Source of the DNA: Conus ventricosus
Taxonomy: Eukaryota > Mollusca > Gastropoda > Neogastropoda > Conidae
Assembly (NCBI GenBank): GCA_018398815.1
Contig: CM031618.1
Location: forward strand, 46,405,752 to 46,469,751
DNA: 64,000 nucleotides
Direction: 5' to 3'
Each line of letters opens with the position of its first letter. The first letter of the stretch is position 1. Both the position numbers and the translations under genes were made by a program. Below, piece after piece: positions 33,240-45,051 of the stretch. The notes below the pieces were generated by a model. The model did not search any database. It saw nothing but the letters and a program-made list of their open reading frames with translations, and was not told the DNA's origin.

Positions 33240-33660
33240 GGAAACTTTTTTTAACGTGTAAAACATTTATCAAAACCGAGAAAAGGTCGACCATTTTTTT
33301 CCTCTGTCACATTCCCCATCATTTTTTTACTTAAACCCACCCCTTCAACGGGGGGGGAAGAGCTGTTTTAACGTGTAAAAACCCCTTATCTCCCCAAATT
33401 AACCCGCCCAAATTTTTTTTCCCCTCTTCTAAATTCCCATCAGTTTTTTTCCCTTGAACGGGTCTCAACGGGGGGGGAAACGTCAAACGGTAACACTTCC
33501 TGCCGAGTAAGCCCACCTTTTTTTTTCCTCTGTCTCTTTCCCTCCATCATTTTTCTTTACTTGAACACCCTTCAACGGGGGGGAAGAGCTGTTTTAACTT
33601 TTGGAACACAAAACCTCCGGGGTAACCGGCCATTTTTTCCCTCTGCTCATCCCCATCCTT
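33240..33660. repeat. Degenerate tandem repeat of about 120 bp, 3-4 copies
   Basis: Four occurrences of a unit containing CTTCAACGGGGGGG(A)AGAGCTGTTTTAACG, then CCTCTGTC..TTCCC.CATCATTTTT.TACTTGAAC. The copies are irregular because of indels. Confidence 0.7.
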
Positions 33661-34269
33661 CCCCCAAAGGCAGGGTTTTCTTTTTTTCGCCTTTAGGCCC
33701 ACCTTGCTACCCGCCACACCCAAGTTCTTTCGGGACACACTCCAGCCCGGGAAAAGGGCCAGGGGGGAGCGATCAATGCATGTCTTCGCAGCGTGCAAAC
33801 CCTACGCCCCCAAACCCCCGGTAGTAAGCCCGCCCACGATAAATCGAAAACGTTGATTCTAGATTTTGATGAAAAATTTTTTTTTCCCGAAAAAATTTCC
33901 CCCAGTTTGGGGGCTTCCAGAAACCGGGGGTTGGACTCACCTGTTCCATTTCAAAAGGGGAGTACATTTGAAAATCTAAAAAAAATTTGTTTGTTTACTC
34001 TACAAAGGGCGGGAAATTTTAAACTCAGGCAAAGGAGGGGGGAAAAAGGGGGGGGGGGGTTTAAAAAAACAAAAACAAAAACAACGGGGCACTGAAAGTT
34101 CAAAAGGGGACCCCAAAATGAAAAAACAGGAGTTCATAAATTAAATCATCACAGAAATGTTTGGCCTGTTAATCCGAAAGTTGCGCTGATGCGAGAATCT
34201 TTTTGAAAATTTTTAAGACTAAAAAAATGGAAAAAAAAAATTTTTAACCTAAACATCCTATTTTCCAGG

Positions 34270-35060
34270 GCCCCCAAAACCTCACAGACGGGGAAAACTC
34301 CAAACTGTAAACCCCCATGACAGGGGAAATTCCATACTGAAAACCCCATGACGGGGGCTTTCCCCAATACTGTAAACCCCAAATGACAGGGCCCAACTGT
34401 AAAGGGCCAGGGCAGGGAACCCATATTTGGTAAACCCAGGGCGGGGGGCCATTTCCCATACGTAAAGCCATGACGGGGACACTCCATACGTAAACGCCAT
34501 GACAGGGGCTTTCCCAAACCCGTAAAAAAAGCCATGGCGGGGGCACCCCAAATTTTAAACCCATGGCGGGCACTCCATACTGTAAACCCCCTGGCAGGGG
34601 CACTCCATACTGTAAACGCCATGGCGGGGGCATCCATACTGTAAACCCATGAAAGGGGCCCCATACTGTAAACGCCATACGGGGGACACTCCATACTTTA
34701 AACGCCATGACAGGGCACTCCATACGTAAACGCCATGACGGGGACACCCTTTTCTGTAAACCCCCATGACGGGGGCACTCCATACTGAAAACGCCATGAA
34801 AAGGGACCCCTCCATACTGAAAACGCCCAAAAAGGGGCCCACTCCAAAACTGAAAACGCCAGGGAAAAGGGGCCTTCCATACTGAAAAACCCCCATGACG
34901 GGGAAAACTCCATCTGAAAACCCGCCATGACGGGGGCACTCCAGCTGTAAACGCCATCCCGGGACACCCAAATACTGTAAACCCCCATGACGGGGACACC
35001 CCCATACTGAAAACGCCATGAAAGGGACACTCCATACTGAAAACGCCAGGGCGGGAAAAC
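34270..35060. repeat. 30-bp minisatellite, about 26 degenerate copies
   Basis: Unit near GCCATGACGGGGRCACTCCATACTGTAAAC. Because the period is a multiple of three, the minus strand stays open for up to 263 codons with a 10-residue repeat (such as YSMECPRHGV). There is no start context, flanking exon or domain to support a gene. Indels shift the array between all three frames. Confidence 0.88.
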
Positions 35061-36479
35061 TTTTCCCAAAGTCAAACCCAGCCTCGTCGAAAGTTCAAAA
35101 AGGCCCGCTTTTCGCTTGCCAGGGCTGACTATTCTTCTACACCCCTTTGGGTGTGAAATCTAAAAAAAAAAGGGCCCTTAAAAAGTTTAGACTGAGGGGA
35201 GGGTTTCTTTTGATAAATACAAACCCTACCCCAAAACACCCCCAAACATAGACGTAACTGAAAACTAAACAATAAAAGGGTGTTGAGCGGGAAAGGGGGT
35301 TTATTGGGGGGTGGGGCGGCACGAAATAAACCCGGGTGACCCAAAAAGGGGCGGGGGAATGCTTTCCTCACGCCCCGGTTCATTTTAATTCACAATGCCG
35401 CTTTTCTGGCCTCAAAACCCCAGTGAACACTTAATGATTTCTTGTTTTATTCCCCAAAACATGTTTCTTGACACAAACATGAAAACATTCGACTTTTTTA
35501 AAAGCCACAAACACTTTAACAACAAAAGGGTTAGTGTGACAAGGGGACAAGGTAAACATCTGAGTGCAAGTCAGGGTTTTGGAAAAATTTAAATTTTGGC
35601 ATACCCCTCAACCGGGTTGGGGCGGCAGAAAAAGATACACAAATTGAGAAATGCTACATTTTGGTTCAGTTTTTACGGTTCCTCCTTCCCTTCATTTAGA
35701 AGTAAACATATTTTTCTTCTAGTTTCATAACGTCTTTTTCAAAAAAGAACCAAACAAAAACAAAGATGGCCGACCAAAAAAAGAGTAGCGAAAAACGGGC
35801 TGGGTAAGCGCCCGGGGGGGCCATAAAAATCGGTGTGGACGAGGGCGGGAAAACCTTTTGTGTTTTGAACGTCCCGCCGAAAAGGGGGGGGGCCCCCCTT
35901 TGGGGGGGGGGGGAATCCCCCCAGAAATTTGGCGAAAAAGGGTCAGAGTTGTCAGAAACCCCACCGTCATCAACACTACAAGGAGATGATGAGTTACAGC
36001 GATTTCCCCCCTGCCCAAAGTACCCCAACTTCATGCACAATTCTTTGGTGTGGGGGAAAATTCAAAAAATAAAGCAGACACTCCACTAAACACACATCCG
36101 GGACAAAATGAGTCAAGCGGGGCAGCCCTGCATCCGACTATCCGACTACAGGCAAATGGACCCTACAGCCCTGATGCTTTTGTGAAGATTTAAAGGGGCG
36201 TGCTACTAAATCAAATTAATGAACGCTTTTTTAAAACGTGATAAACAGGGTTTTAGGGCTTTTCAGAGCATTTCCTGTTCCCAAAAAACACAAAACAGTG
36301 TTTTTTCTTTTATTCTTTTGGGCCCAAATTTTTTGTTGGGGGTTTTTTTAACATTTAATTTAAGATTTTTTTGAAATTTTTCCTGCATCTCTCACTTTGC
36401 AACTGAAACGGCAAAGGGCAGCGCACAATTTTTGAAGCTTTTGTGGCAAACCCCCCAGGGACTCCTGAAAATCAAATCT

Positions 36480-36720
36480 ATCACTACTATCTATCTATTT
36501 TCAAACTATCTATCTATCTATCTATCTATCTATCCATCCATCCAACCAACCTTTCCCCCATCCAAACCACCATCCATGTATGTATGTCTGAAAAGTATGG
36601 TTTGTAAAGATGTAAGTAAGTATGTATGTATGTAAAGTATGGATGTATTTAAAGTATGTATGAAATTTTTATGTAAGTAATGTATGGGATGTATGTATTA
36701 TGGGATGAGATTATGAAAGT
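36480..36720. repeat. (CTAT)n and (TATG)n tetranucleotide repeats
   Basis: CTAT/CATC tract at about 36,485-36,560, then an interrupted TATG/TAAG tract to about 36,700. Confidence 0.85.
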
Positions 36721-37985
36721 GCACAACATACATGCATACATATGAAAACCCGGGAAAGACACATTTACAAAAAACAAAAAAAAAAAAAAAGCAGACATTT
36801 AGTAAGCGCACACACAGCATAAACTTTGAAAAATTTTTTTGAGTTTTTTTTATGTATCAGACAATGGTTTTGGTGATGTCCCGATTACCGTTAAACCCTT
36901 TCCCGTCCCACAGTTGGAAATTTCGGGATATTTATTGATCAATCTTCCACTTTGGGAAATAAATGTCTGCTTGCAGATATTTTTCGAAGTAAAAAACCCT
37001 TTCCCAGATTTTGTTCCCAAAAAAATCCAATTTTCAAAACAAACGGCCTTTTTAAAAAACGGTTTAAAGGAAAAAACCTAGAGGGGTTTTAAAAACTCTA
37101 AAATTTTTTTTTTTCTCAGTATATTTTTAAATGTCCCGAAAACAGTCCAGTCTTTGTACAAACAAATTTGGGAAAAGGGGTTCTACAACGCGGGAACAAA
37201 AGCTAAAAAATATCCAAGTTTAAAGCCCATTTAAAAATTTTTCCTCAACCTCCTTTTTTAATTAAAAAAACTAAAGCCTTTCTTAAGGGGTTCAGAACCC
37301 CAAATTTACTTTGGCCCCGAACACCAAGGCTACAATTTAAAATGTTGGGTATGCCACAAAGTTATGTGGGGAAAGGCTTTTAGCGTGAAACAAATTTCCC
37401 AGCATAACATTATTAGTCCCCCAAATCCCCCGAATTCCCTAGTGGGGGCTGCCCCTGGGCGGGGTAAACAAAAAAAGGGCCAAAAACAAAGTTTAAAGTT
37501 TTTCATACCCGCTGATGCATTTGGTTTCCCAAAATGTTCAAAAAATTCGCCCGTTCGGTGATCCCTGGAACTTTTTCCAGGGAACCCAAAAACCCAAAAA
37601 CAACAAAAAAGTTCATGTTCAATAAAGTCATTTTTTACCCACAAAGGGTTTTTAGGGAAAAGCTCAAAAAAAATTCCCCTTTGGCATTATAATTTAATTT
37701 TTAATTTTTTAAATGCATACAACTTAAAGTTTCGAACATTTCCAAAAAAGCCCCGGTTTCTGATTTTTACTTTCACACATACATTTAAACCCAAAAATTT
37801 TAGTTTCTTTTTCAGATTGGGCTCCTAGTCCTTTTAAAGGGTTCCCTTGTTCCTAGAGAATTGGTACGTTTTTTTGGGAAATTTTTTTGGGTTTCCCTGC
37901 TTAGTTCATTGGGGATAACCCCTTCCTTTTTAAAAATGCATACATCCAAGCCAACCCCAATAAAACTGACCGTGTGTTTCAACAG

Positions 37986-38232
37986 TTCAAACCACCAAGT
38001 GGAGACGCCCGGGACCGGGGGGGGGTTCATGCCGTGATGGTGTGTAAACCCGGACCCCATGCTGACAAGAACGGCCCACCTTTCCCCGGGCCTGGCCGAC
38101 TTTCCCGGGAAAAGGTGGTCCAATTTCCCCCACTACAGGGAGCCTTCTGATTTCGATGGAAAGCGAGCTGTTGTCGTCGGCATCGGAAACTCAGCGGGTG
38201 ATATGGCAGTGGAACTCAGTCGTGTTGGACAG
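37986..38232 (+). CDS. FMO copy B, exon with NADPH-binding motif (disrupted)
   Basis: Paralogue of 1,125-1,362 with the same CAACAG-like acceptor and the same CAG|GTGGGT donor. The first about 130 bases carry many homopolymer-type insertions relative to copy A. From about 38,140 the frame reads GKRAVVVGIGNSAGDMAVEL, retaining the GxGxxG NADPH loop with G to A in the second half (NSAGD, where copy A has NSGGD). The exon start lies in the low-quality block, so its apparent damage may be artefact. The function would be that of an FMO. Confidence 0.85.
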
Positions 38233-38344
38233 GTGGGTCAACATCAGTCAAGGGAAAGTTTAGATTCCTCAGAAATATCTCAGAAGGTACAACAGAAATG
38301 TTCACACGTGTACACATTGATTCTGAATTCCCATTAAACAACAT

Positions 38345-38429
38345 TCTCCCTGTCTCTGTCTGTCTGTCTCTCTGTCTATCTGCCTCTCTGTTTCTCTCTC
38401 TCCCCTCCCCTCTCTCTCTCTCTCCCTCT

Positions 38430-38476
<47 letters not shown>
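38345..38476. repeat. (CT)n/(CTGT)n microsatellite in FMO B intron
   Basis: Counterpart of 1,483-1,573 in copy A, longer and more CT-rich. Confidence 0.9.
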
Positions 38477-38477
<1 letters not shown>

Positions 38478-38735
38478 CACTCCTATGCATGCATTCTGTA
38501 TTAGTTTTAACTACTAGTACAAACAGAAAAAAACATACATGTTACTATGCAAAAATATTGTATGGTACTGTGCTGAATTAATAGTTTTTTTTTGCATTCA
38601 TAGTATGTCCAAACGAATTTGGTCATCAGGATTTTTTTTCTGTATACACTCAGTTGCTATGTGTTTTGTGTTTAATTCAGTGCTAATTGACATTTTTCTC
38701 GTCTAAGAAATTATCATCCGTTTACCTGCGTTCAG

Positions 38736-38956
38736 GTGTACCTCAGCACCCGCGTGGGTCGTGGATAACGGATAGGATCGGTCCCTGGGGCATGCCATCT
38801 GACATGCTGAGAATTCGCCGATGTAGTGAGGTCCTTTAACAGTCTCCTCCCCGCCCCTGTCTGCTTTGGTGGTTGACCACAGAATCAACGGTCGGATGGA
38901 CCATGACTTGTACAGCTTGAGGCCAGAGCCCCCCCCCCCCCCCCTCCCCTGGGCTC
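38736..38956 (+). pseudogene. FMO copy B, FLSTR exon, 5' part (broken)
   Basis: The acceptor is TTCAG|GTG. The frame starts VYLSTRVGRG and stops, because one base is missing against copy A (VYLSTRRGAW). Further frame changes follow, including near 38,830. The SLRPE-equivalent segment runs into a C homopolymer (38,930-38,944). Homology to copy A ends at GGGCTCAGCA (about 38,956). Copy A continues directly into the HPTVNDD segment, but here about 635 bases of unrelated sequence intervene. Confidence 0.8.
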
Positions 38957-39591
38957 AGCAACTGACGCCACAGCTGTTCAGAGCTAGCCACTTAGTTTTG
39001 AGAGGAAGGGGATTTTACAGGTCGCCCACAGCTGCAGAGGCCAAGCCGTGAATGCAGGTCAGGGAAATAAAAGGGGTGTTTTCTGCAGGCTGCTCCCCAC
39101 CAGCCAGCTAACCGCGCTGTACTCAGCGAACTGAATGTCATCTGTGTGAAGCCGGTCTGGCAACAATGTGTTCGGCATTGCTGAGCGGCCATTACAAGCA
39201 GGGTTGTTAGTTTGATAATTAGTAGTTGTCATAAAAAAATGTAATACATCTGTTCTTTTGAAATGACTGAATAGGCAAATTCCCGACAATTCTTTTAATA
39301 CCAAACTCGACTAGGTTTATTTTCCTGTAGATAATGTAGATACGGCATGAAAGCTTGTACACATGTGGTCAGGCGATATTCAAACAATGACAAAACACAC
39401 ACACACACAATTGTGCAAAAATGACGTCATCACTTTCTGGAACTTAATTTCCCTAGTTAACTAGTACACAAGTTTGATACATGCCTATGCTTGGACTACA
39501 ACAACAAAAATGTTGGGTCAGAAACGTGTAAGCCTTGTTTGTTCGCCCTTTAACTAAGTGTCTCGAATGGGACGAAAAAATAAAGCTGTGG
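38957..39591. other. Sequence inserted within FMO B exon
   Basis: About 635 bases between the two halves of the exon that is continuous in copy A. It shows no ORF, no terminal inverted repeats that I can see and no obvious target duplication. A short CA tract lies near 39,393. It could be an insertion, a rearrangement or an assembly join. Confidence 0.6.
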
Positions 39592-39716
39592 ACGGTCAAC
39601 GATGACCTGGCCAACCGCATCGCCTGTGGCAGTGTGAAGGTCAAGACTGACGTCAAACGCTTCACGGCCACAGGTGTGGAGTTTGTGACGGGACGTTTGA
39701 GGACGACATTGACGTG
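39592..39716 (+). CDS. FMO copy B, FLSTR exon, 3' part
   Basis: Reads TVNDDLANRIACGSVKVKTD and VKRFTATGVEFV, nearly identical to copy A. One G is then missing, shifting the frame before the donor (GTG|GTGAGA). Without that deletion it would end FEDDIDV as in copy A. DNA identity to copy A is very high across the segment. Confidence 0.85.
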
Positions 39717-41082
39717 GTGAGAGCTTCTCGTCAATGTACGTTCAGTTGGGCTAAGTGTAGGTTTAGTCAGGCTAATGCACCTTGACAGCTCGGTCGTCCA
39801 CTGTGAGGCCATCTTGGCCCTGAAAATGCGAGAGGTCCTGTAAATGAAAATATGAGACAAGACCCACATGTGAACGTCTGCTTTGGACCTTGAAAGTGAA
39901 AAGGCATTGTAATAAGTAAGTATGTAATGTCGCTCATAGCTCAGCCGACCGCAAAGGGCCGTCTCAGGCTGTCATCGCTTTTGATGTCAGCTCACAAGTC
40001 ATATAAAAATACCCAACTCATTCACAGAATTCAGGCATTGTGATAATTGATAAACTTCTCAAAGGAAAGTAAAATTTACCACTCACATTTATTGCTGTGT
40101 TTGTTTGTCAACACGGTTAAACATAAACTATTGAACAAATTTTAACGAAATTTGGTGGAAGATGGGATATTGCCCGAGGACAGTCCCGTTCAATTCTGTG
40201 CAGACCTGTAATACGCACACTGATCAAAGGACGTTCAACTTTAACAGGGTCTTTGCTCTCCCAAGTACCTTTGTTGAAGTTTCGCTTTCTTTCTTCGACC
40301 ACATGCAGCAATACAAAGCCGGAGAAATAAGACTTGTTTTTTTCTAACTGTATGTTGATTTCTGTCGTTTGTTTGTTCGTGTTCGGCCTAAAGAAGAATA
40401 ATAGGTCAAACTTCATTGCTTCACTGTTTTAAACGGTTCACATTTTCTACATCTCTTTTCAAGTTCTTTTTTCATTATGGTTTACTCCTTCCAAGTACCA
40501 CGTTAAGCTCATGAATCCATCAAAACGGAAATAACTTTGAATAGATAAGCAGGGATTTCTTATCTGTCTGAATTTGATTTCACAAAACTTCTTCTTCTTT
40601 CAGCGGTCAAATTGTTTTTGGTTGCGTCAGATCTTCAATCCTATCGCCATGATGAATCCCACAGTCTTCTTGAGTCTTAAACGGCTGCCCCAAAGCTGCA
40701 TCTGTGCTTCTGCACCCTCTGGCCAAATTTGACGCCGTAGAACATCATGGGCTGGACAGTGTTGGAGATGTGTTCTGGGGTCTGAGATCCAGTGTCACAC
40801 GGACATTCATCTGTGTGGCAATCGTAATTCTGCTGAGGTGGCTCAGCAGTGGGCAGGGGCCAGTTCTCAGTCTGGAGAGGATTGTTTGCTGGTATCCCTG
40901 GAGCTAGTGGATTGGATCAGCACCACTGTCAGTACCCAGCCTTCTCTTCCACTGGTTTTGGTATTACTTTAGAAAACAAAAATGGGAATGTTTGTAGATC
41001 TTACAGGCGTTCGGACAGAACTTATGGGCAGAGGGAGAATCGTACGTGTGTGTGTGTGTGTGTGTTGTGTGTGTGTGTGTGT

Positions 41083-41118
<36 letters not shown>

Positions 41119-41544
41119 GTGTGTGTATGTGTGTGTGTGATTTGTCCCCCGTCAAACACGACAAAACAGGATTGTTGTTGCCAGTCTTCTTCTTGATTAA
41201 TTCATTTTCTCCATCTGTGTATTTCAACCTTTATTCATTTATCTTTTACCTGTAAACCATTAGTTGAATGTGTGATTCAGATGTGTTTGTTAAAATTAAT
41301 ATATAAGATATTTTTAACAACATGTTGTTCAATTGCTTATTTATTTACGTATTCACTCATTTGTTTAAAATTGTGCCCACTTCGTAACCGTTCAACGGGC
41401 GTCTGTTTTTATTGTTGGTGTGCGTGCCGTTCCTTTGTTAACGCTCACACGATTACAAGATGGGTTAATTAAAAATTCACGAATTAACCAGCTGCATTGA
41501 ATGGTTATAATAATCTTTAACTGCTAAACACTGCAATGTTCCAG
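39717..41544. other. FMO B intron, partly shared with copy A
   Basis: No gene. Around 40,140-40,250 and 40,300-40,420 it aligns to copy A (2,455-2,560 and 2,900-3,100). The 3 kb inverted-repeat element and the foldback MITE of copy A (3,827-7,243) are absent, so those insertions post-date the duplication or were lost here. A GT tract lies at 41,045-41,140. Confidence 0.65.
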
Positions 41545-41751
41545 GTGTTTCTGGATACTGGCTATAAGTTCGGCTTCCCCTTTATGGACAAGTCTGTGGT
41601 GGACGTGAAGGAGAACAGACTGCCCTTTACAAGTACATGTTCCCCCCTGACCTCCAGCATCCCACTCTGGCTGTCATTGGATTCTTCCAGCCTGTGGAGC
41701 CATCAAGCCCCTCCAGAATTACAGTGTCGTTTGGCGACCAGAGTGTTCAAA
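41545..41751 (+). CDS. FMO copy B, FATGY exon
   Basis: The acceptor is TTCCAG|GTG and the donor is AAA|GTCAGT. The frame reads VFLDTGYKFGFPFMDKSVVD. The family motif (F/L)ATGY is changed to LDTGY by Ala to Asp, a substitution not seen in copy A. Three 1-nt deletions relative to copy A occur, near 41,625, 41,694 and 41,714. Together they restore the frame before the donor, so the exon end (VFK) is intact. HPTLAVIGFFQP is readable in the shifted frame. Confidence 0.88.
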
Positions 41752-41887
41752 GTCAGTACCAATGTCTGTGGAGTATAGTGTTGGATTTTTATTATTACAT
41801 TGCAGGTCTCTCACAGGAAATTGATCTGATTGCTGAAACAGTTGAATGTTTGTGAGAACGTACAGATTCAGATGAATATGGTCACAC

Positions 41888-41911
41888 GCACGCAGGCACG
41901 CACACACGCAC

Positions 41912-42005
<94 letters not shown>
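41888..42005. repeat. (CA)n microsatellite with CACG variants
   Basis: CA/CACG tract of about 118 bases in the FMO B intron. Confidence 0.95.
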
Positions 42006-42007
<2 letters not shown>

Positions 42008-42453
42008 ATGAAACAGTAATTTCTCATGCTTTATGCGCTGACGAACTTGAAAACACAATGTGTAAGACATGAAGCTCAAAATGTGTTATCATATTATTAA
42101 AAACAAATGTTGAGTTTCTGGCACCAGACAATAGAATACAAAAAGAGTGGAAACTCTGCTTCCTAAAGCCAGAGAAAAAAAGCTTTGAAAACAACTTTCT
42201 GCTGTTCTTATTGAGCTGAGGACAAATGATGACAGCGACGAGTTTATAATGGCATAAACTGCACAACACACAAACGTTGCATATCATAAAAGTAAAGAAT
42301 GCTTTACGGTGGTTACTGCTTTAAATAATATTAAAAATTTAAATCGTTGCGCAATGCCGATAATATTACAAATTCAATCGTTACGCAATGCCGATAATAT
42401 TACAAATTCAATCGTTACGCAATGCCAATCTACTTGACTCGGCTTCCTCAATC

Positions 42454-42770
42454 TACAGCAACGACAACGACAATAACAACAACACAACACAACAATAACA
42501 ATAATGATAATGATGATATTAATGATAATAGTAATAATAATAATGTGGAAAACAAACGGAAAGGAAGGGGAACTAATAATAATAATAATTGTTATTACCA
42601 TTATTTTTAAATTATTGTAATCATCATTGTCATTATAATATTATTATAATGATTCTAATTATGATTATTTTCATTATTGTTATTATCATTATTATCATCA
42701 TGGTAAACAATGATAACAAGGATAAGTAATAATCATTTTGATTACATCATTATTATCTAAAATTGGCAAA
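42454..42770. repeat. AAC/AAT/ATT trinucleotide cluster
   Basis: Interrupted ACA, AAT and ATT repeats. Just before it, at 42,330-42,425, a 36-base unit ending AATCGTTACGCAATGCC is present three times. Confidence 0.85.
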
Positions 42771-42779
42771 TAGAGTGGT

Positions 42780-44089
42780 ATTCTTTGAACGAAGAATTAC
42801 ATAATTTTGCATCTGAACACGATTTCATATTCCCACTAGGTAAAACTGACACAGGCTCTGAGGTTTAAATCCTCGTATAACTAAAAACCTTGACTGTGTT
42901 GAAATACCTGATGGGCGATGTCTCTTTTGCTGTCTGTTCTTCATTCGTCTTTAGATATCTTGTCCATTGCATTCAGTAGGTTGTTGCTTTTTCTGATCAA
43001 CCATAATGATTTTTAAACCAAAGGGAAGAATAGTATACCCGACCTGAAAATACATGTTCGCTCCTTAAAAATCGCCAGGATGAGGAAGGCGTACATGCAA
43101 AACCATAAATGGAAAGCAATAATACATTCATTATATCCCGAAATAAATAACTTTGATGCCTATGGACCTGACAGGTTTGTGGAAAGCAATGTTATAAACA
43201 AATTTTAGAAAGGAGTTTTCCAAACACATCAAAGGTTCTGCAAACATATAGAATCCACCAAAGTACAGATGTAGTCACTTAACCTATTTTGTGTAATGAA
43301 AAGTTTAAAGTCAGAGAAAAACCATTCAATTTAAACAAGAAATAGATGCAGAACATTGTATTTCTTAGTGAAACATTTACTCGACAACGATGCCAATTTT
43401 GTAAGCTGTCAAGACCTGTCACAGAGAAGCTGGCTTTGTGTGTTGTGAACTATGGCCTAGCAAGTGTAGCTATGGACCCACGTAGTGGCGCCTCCTTGAT
43501 GAAATGAATCAGATGCTGTGTCAATTAGTTCTAACGAGAAGTCACGACATGGTCCATGGTCAGTAATGACTGAAGGTCCTGCGGACTGGTGGTGAACACT
43601 TCGGGGCTGTTATCAGGACTCTCACATCCGACGTCAATGACAGAGACCACCACTGTTGTGACAAACGCTTGGTTTAAAATCCGCTGATTTTACTTCGTTC
43701 AAGCCTTGGTTTCTTTCTTGCTTGCCTGGAAACCAGCTAAGGCTAAATTTACATAGAACGTAAGATTAATGAATGTGTTTGATCCCCTGTACACATGCTG
43801 ACACAAACACGTTCAACCATCTGCAGCCGAGTCCAAGGTATACTGTGCTGTAATACTAGTTTTAGAAATGCAAAAAAAAGACAGGAACGTAAGTCGGAGG
43901 AGGTTTGTAAGGGAAACAAAGAGGTGGGTTCTAAGAATAACGAAAGGAAGGCTGTGTTTCCAGTCTTCCCTTCTGAATCAGTCACACGCTCTTCCTGGTG
44001 CTTGCGAGGTCAAAAGATGACACAATGTTGTTCCGATTGCTGATGTGTTTCACAACTGACATGACCCGTGGTTTGTGTTTCCCGTGCAG
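42780..44089. other. FMO B intron without recognised gene
   Basis: The distal part (about 43,690-44,089) aligns with copy A 10,900-11,466. The rest has no domain-bearing ORF. Confidence 0.5.
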
Positions 44090-44254
44090 GGAGAGGTGAG
44101 CTTCCATCTTCTCCTCAGATGTGGGGAGACATCCGGGCCAAGCAGACGGCCATGGCCAAGCGGTACGTCAAATCCCAGCGCCACACCATCCAGGTGGATT
44201 GGATCCCGTTCATGGACGAGCTGGCAGAATTGACCGGATGCAAACCAGACTTGG
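44090..44254 (+). CDS. FMO copy B, penultimate exon
   Basis: The acceptor is GTGCAG|GGA and the donor is TTGG|GTGAGT (phase 1). After a 1-nt deletion near 44,100 relative to copy A it reads SSPQMWGDIRAKQTAMAKRY, then VKSQRHTIQVDWIPFMDELA, then ELTGCKPDL. Nearly all differences from copy A are conservative, so the coding sequence was under constraint until recently. Confidence 0.9.
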
Positions 44255-44279
44255 GTGAGTGGGTGGAGTGTGTGTGTCC

Positions 44280-44338
44280 ATTGTGCGCGCGTGTGTGTGT
44301 ATGTGTGTGTGTGAGCGCGCTACGTATGTATGTTTATA

Positions 44339-44389
<51 letters not shown>

Positions 44390-44454
44390 TGTGTGTGTAG
44401 TGTGTGTGTGTGTGCGCGCGCGCGCTCGCGCGTGTGTGAAATGTGTTTGTGGCA

Positions 44455-44523
<69 letters not shown>

Positions 44524-44529
44524 ACGCGC

Positions 44530-44596
<67 letters not shown>

Positions 44597-44645
44597 TGCA
44601 CGCGCGTATGTGTGCACGAGCGCGCGGGCATGTGTGTGTTGTGTG

Positions 44646-44728
<83 letters not shown>
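44280..44728. repeat. (GT)n-(GCGC)n-(GT)n-(GA)n composite microsatellite in last FMO B intron
   Basis: Same order of repeat types as copy A 11,728-12,240, including the terminal GA tract (about 80 bases) and the shared text GTCTGAGAATACG just after it. Confidence 0.95.
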
Positions 44729-44731
<3 letters not shown>

Positions 44732-44798
44732 CTGAGAATACGCCCATAACGCCCCTTAATTAAAATACTCAGGGGAACAAAAATCGATTTCATGACAG

Positions 44799-45051
44799 TG
44801 TCCCTGCTGAAGACTGACCCCAGACGGGCCCTTTTCCACGTGTTCTTTGGTCCCTGTACCCCCTGCCAGTACCGCCTGATGGGACCTGGGCGGTGGAAGG
44901 GGGCCCGGGACGCCGTCCTGACCACCATGGACAGGGTACGCTACCCGCTCAGTACCCGACCTCTCCCTCCTTCTGCAGACCAGCATCACGTCGTCATGTG
45001 GCCCTGGCTCTGGTGCTGCTGCTCGTTCTGGTGTGGTCGGTCTTTCTCTGA
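44799..45051 (+). CDS. FMO copy B, last exon with C-terminal anchor
   Basis: The acceptor is GACAG|TG. It reads [40 protein letters not shown] and [20 protein letters not shown] with no interruption, so here copy B is intact where copy A has lost a G. A 1-nt deletion at about 45,000 (TGGCCCTGG against TGGCTCCTGG in copy A) then shifts the C-terminal hydrophobic anchor out of frame. The expected stop is TGA at 45,049-45,051. Lesions in the two FMO copies are at different sites. Confidence 0.9.

Larger units (their letters stand above)
32320..38120. other. Homopolymer-inflated, probably unpolished sequence block; no gene
   Basis: From about 32,340 the text changes character. There are frequent runs such as GGGGGGG, CCCC, AAAA and TTTTTT, and near-matches to sequence elsewhere are disrupted by inserted homopolymer bases. 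The clearest example is the FMO exon at 37,986-38,120. There the copy A sequence is recognisable but stretched, for instance TGTGTAAACCCGGACCCCAT against TGTGTACCGGTCACCAT. From about 38,150 the match to copy A becomes clean. I see no gene in 32,320-37,985. Apparent ORFs follow the local repeats. Confidence 0.7.

Noticed and set aside
34244..35035. 263-codon minus-strand ORF as a repeat protein gene
   Set aside because: It arises from a degenerate 30-bp minisatellite in a low-quality block. No start context, signal peptide or exon neighbours are present.
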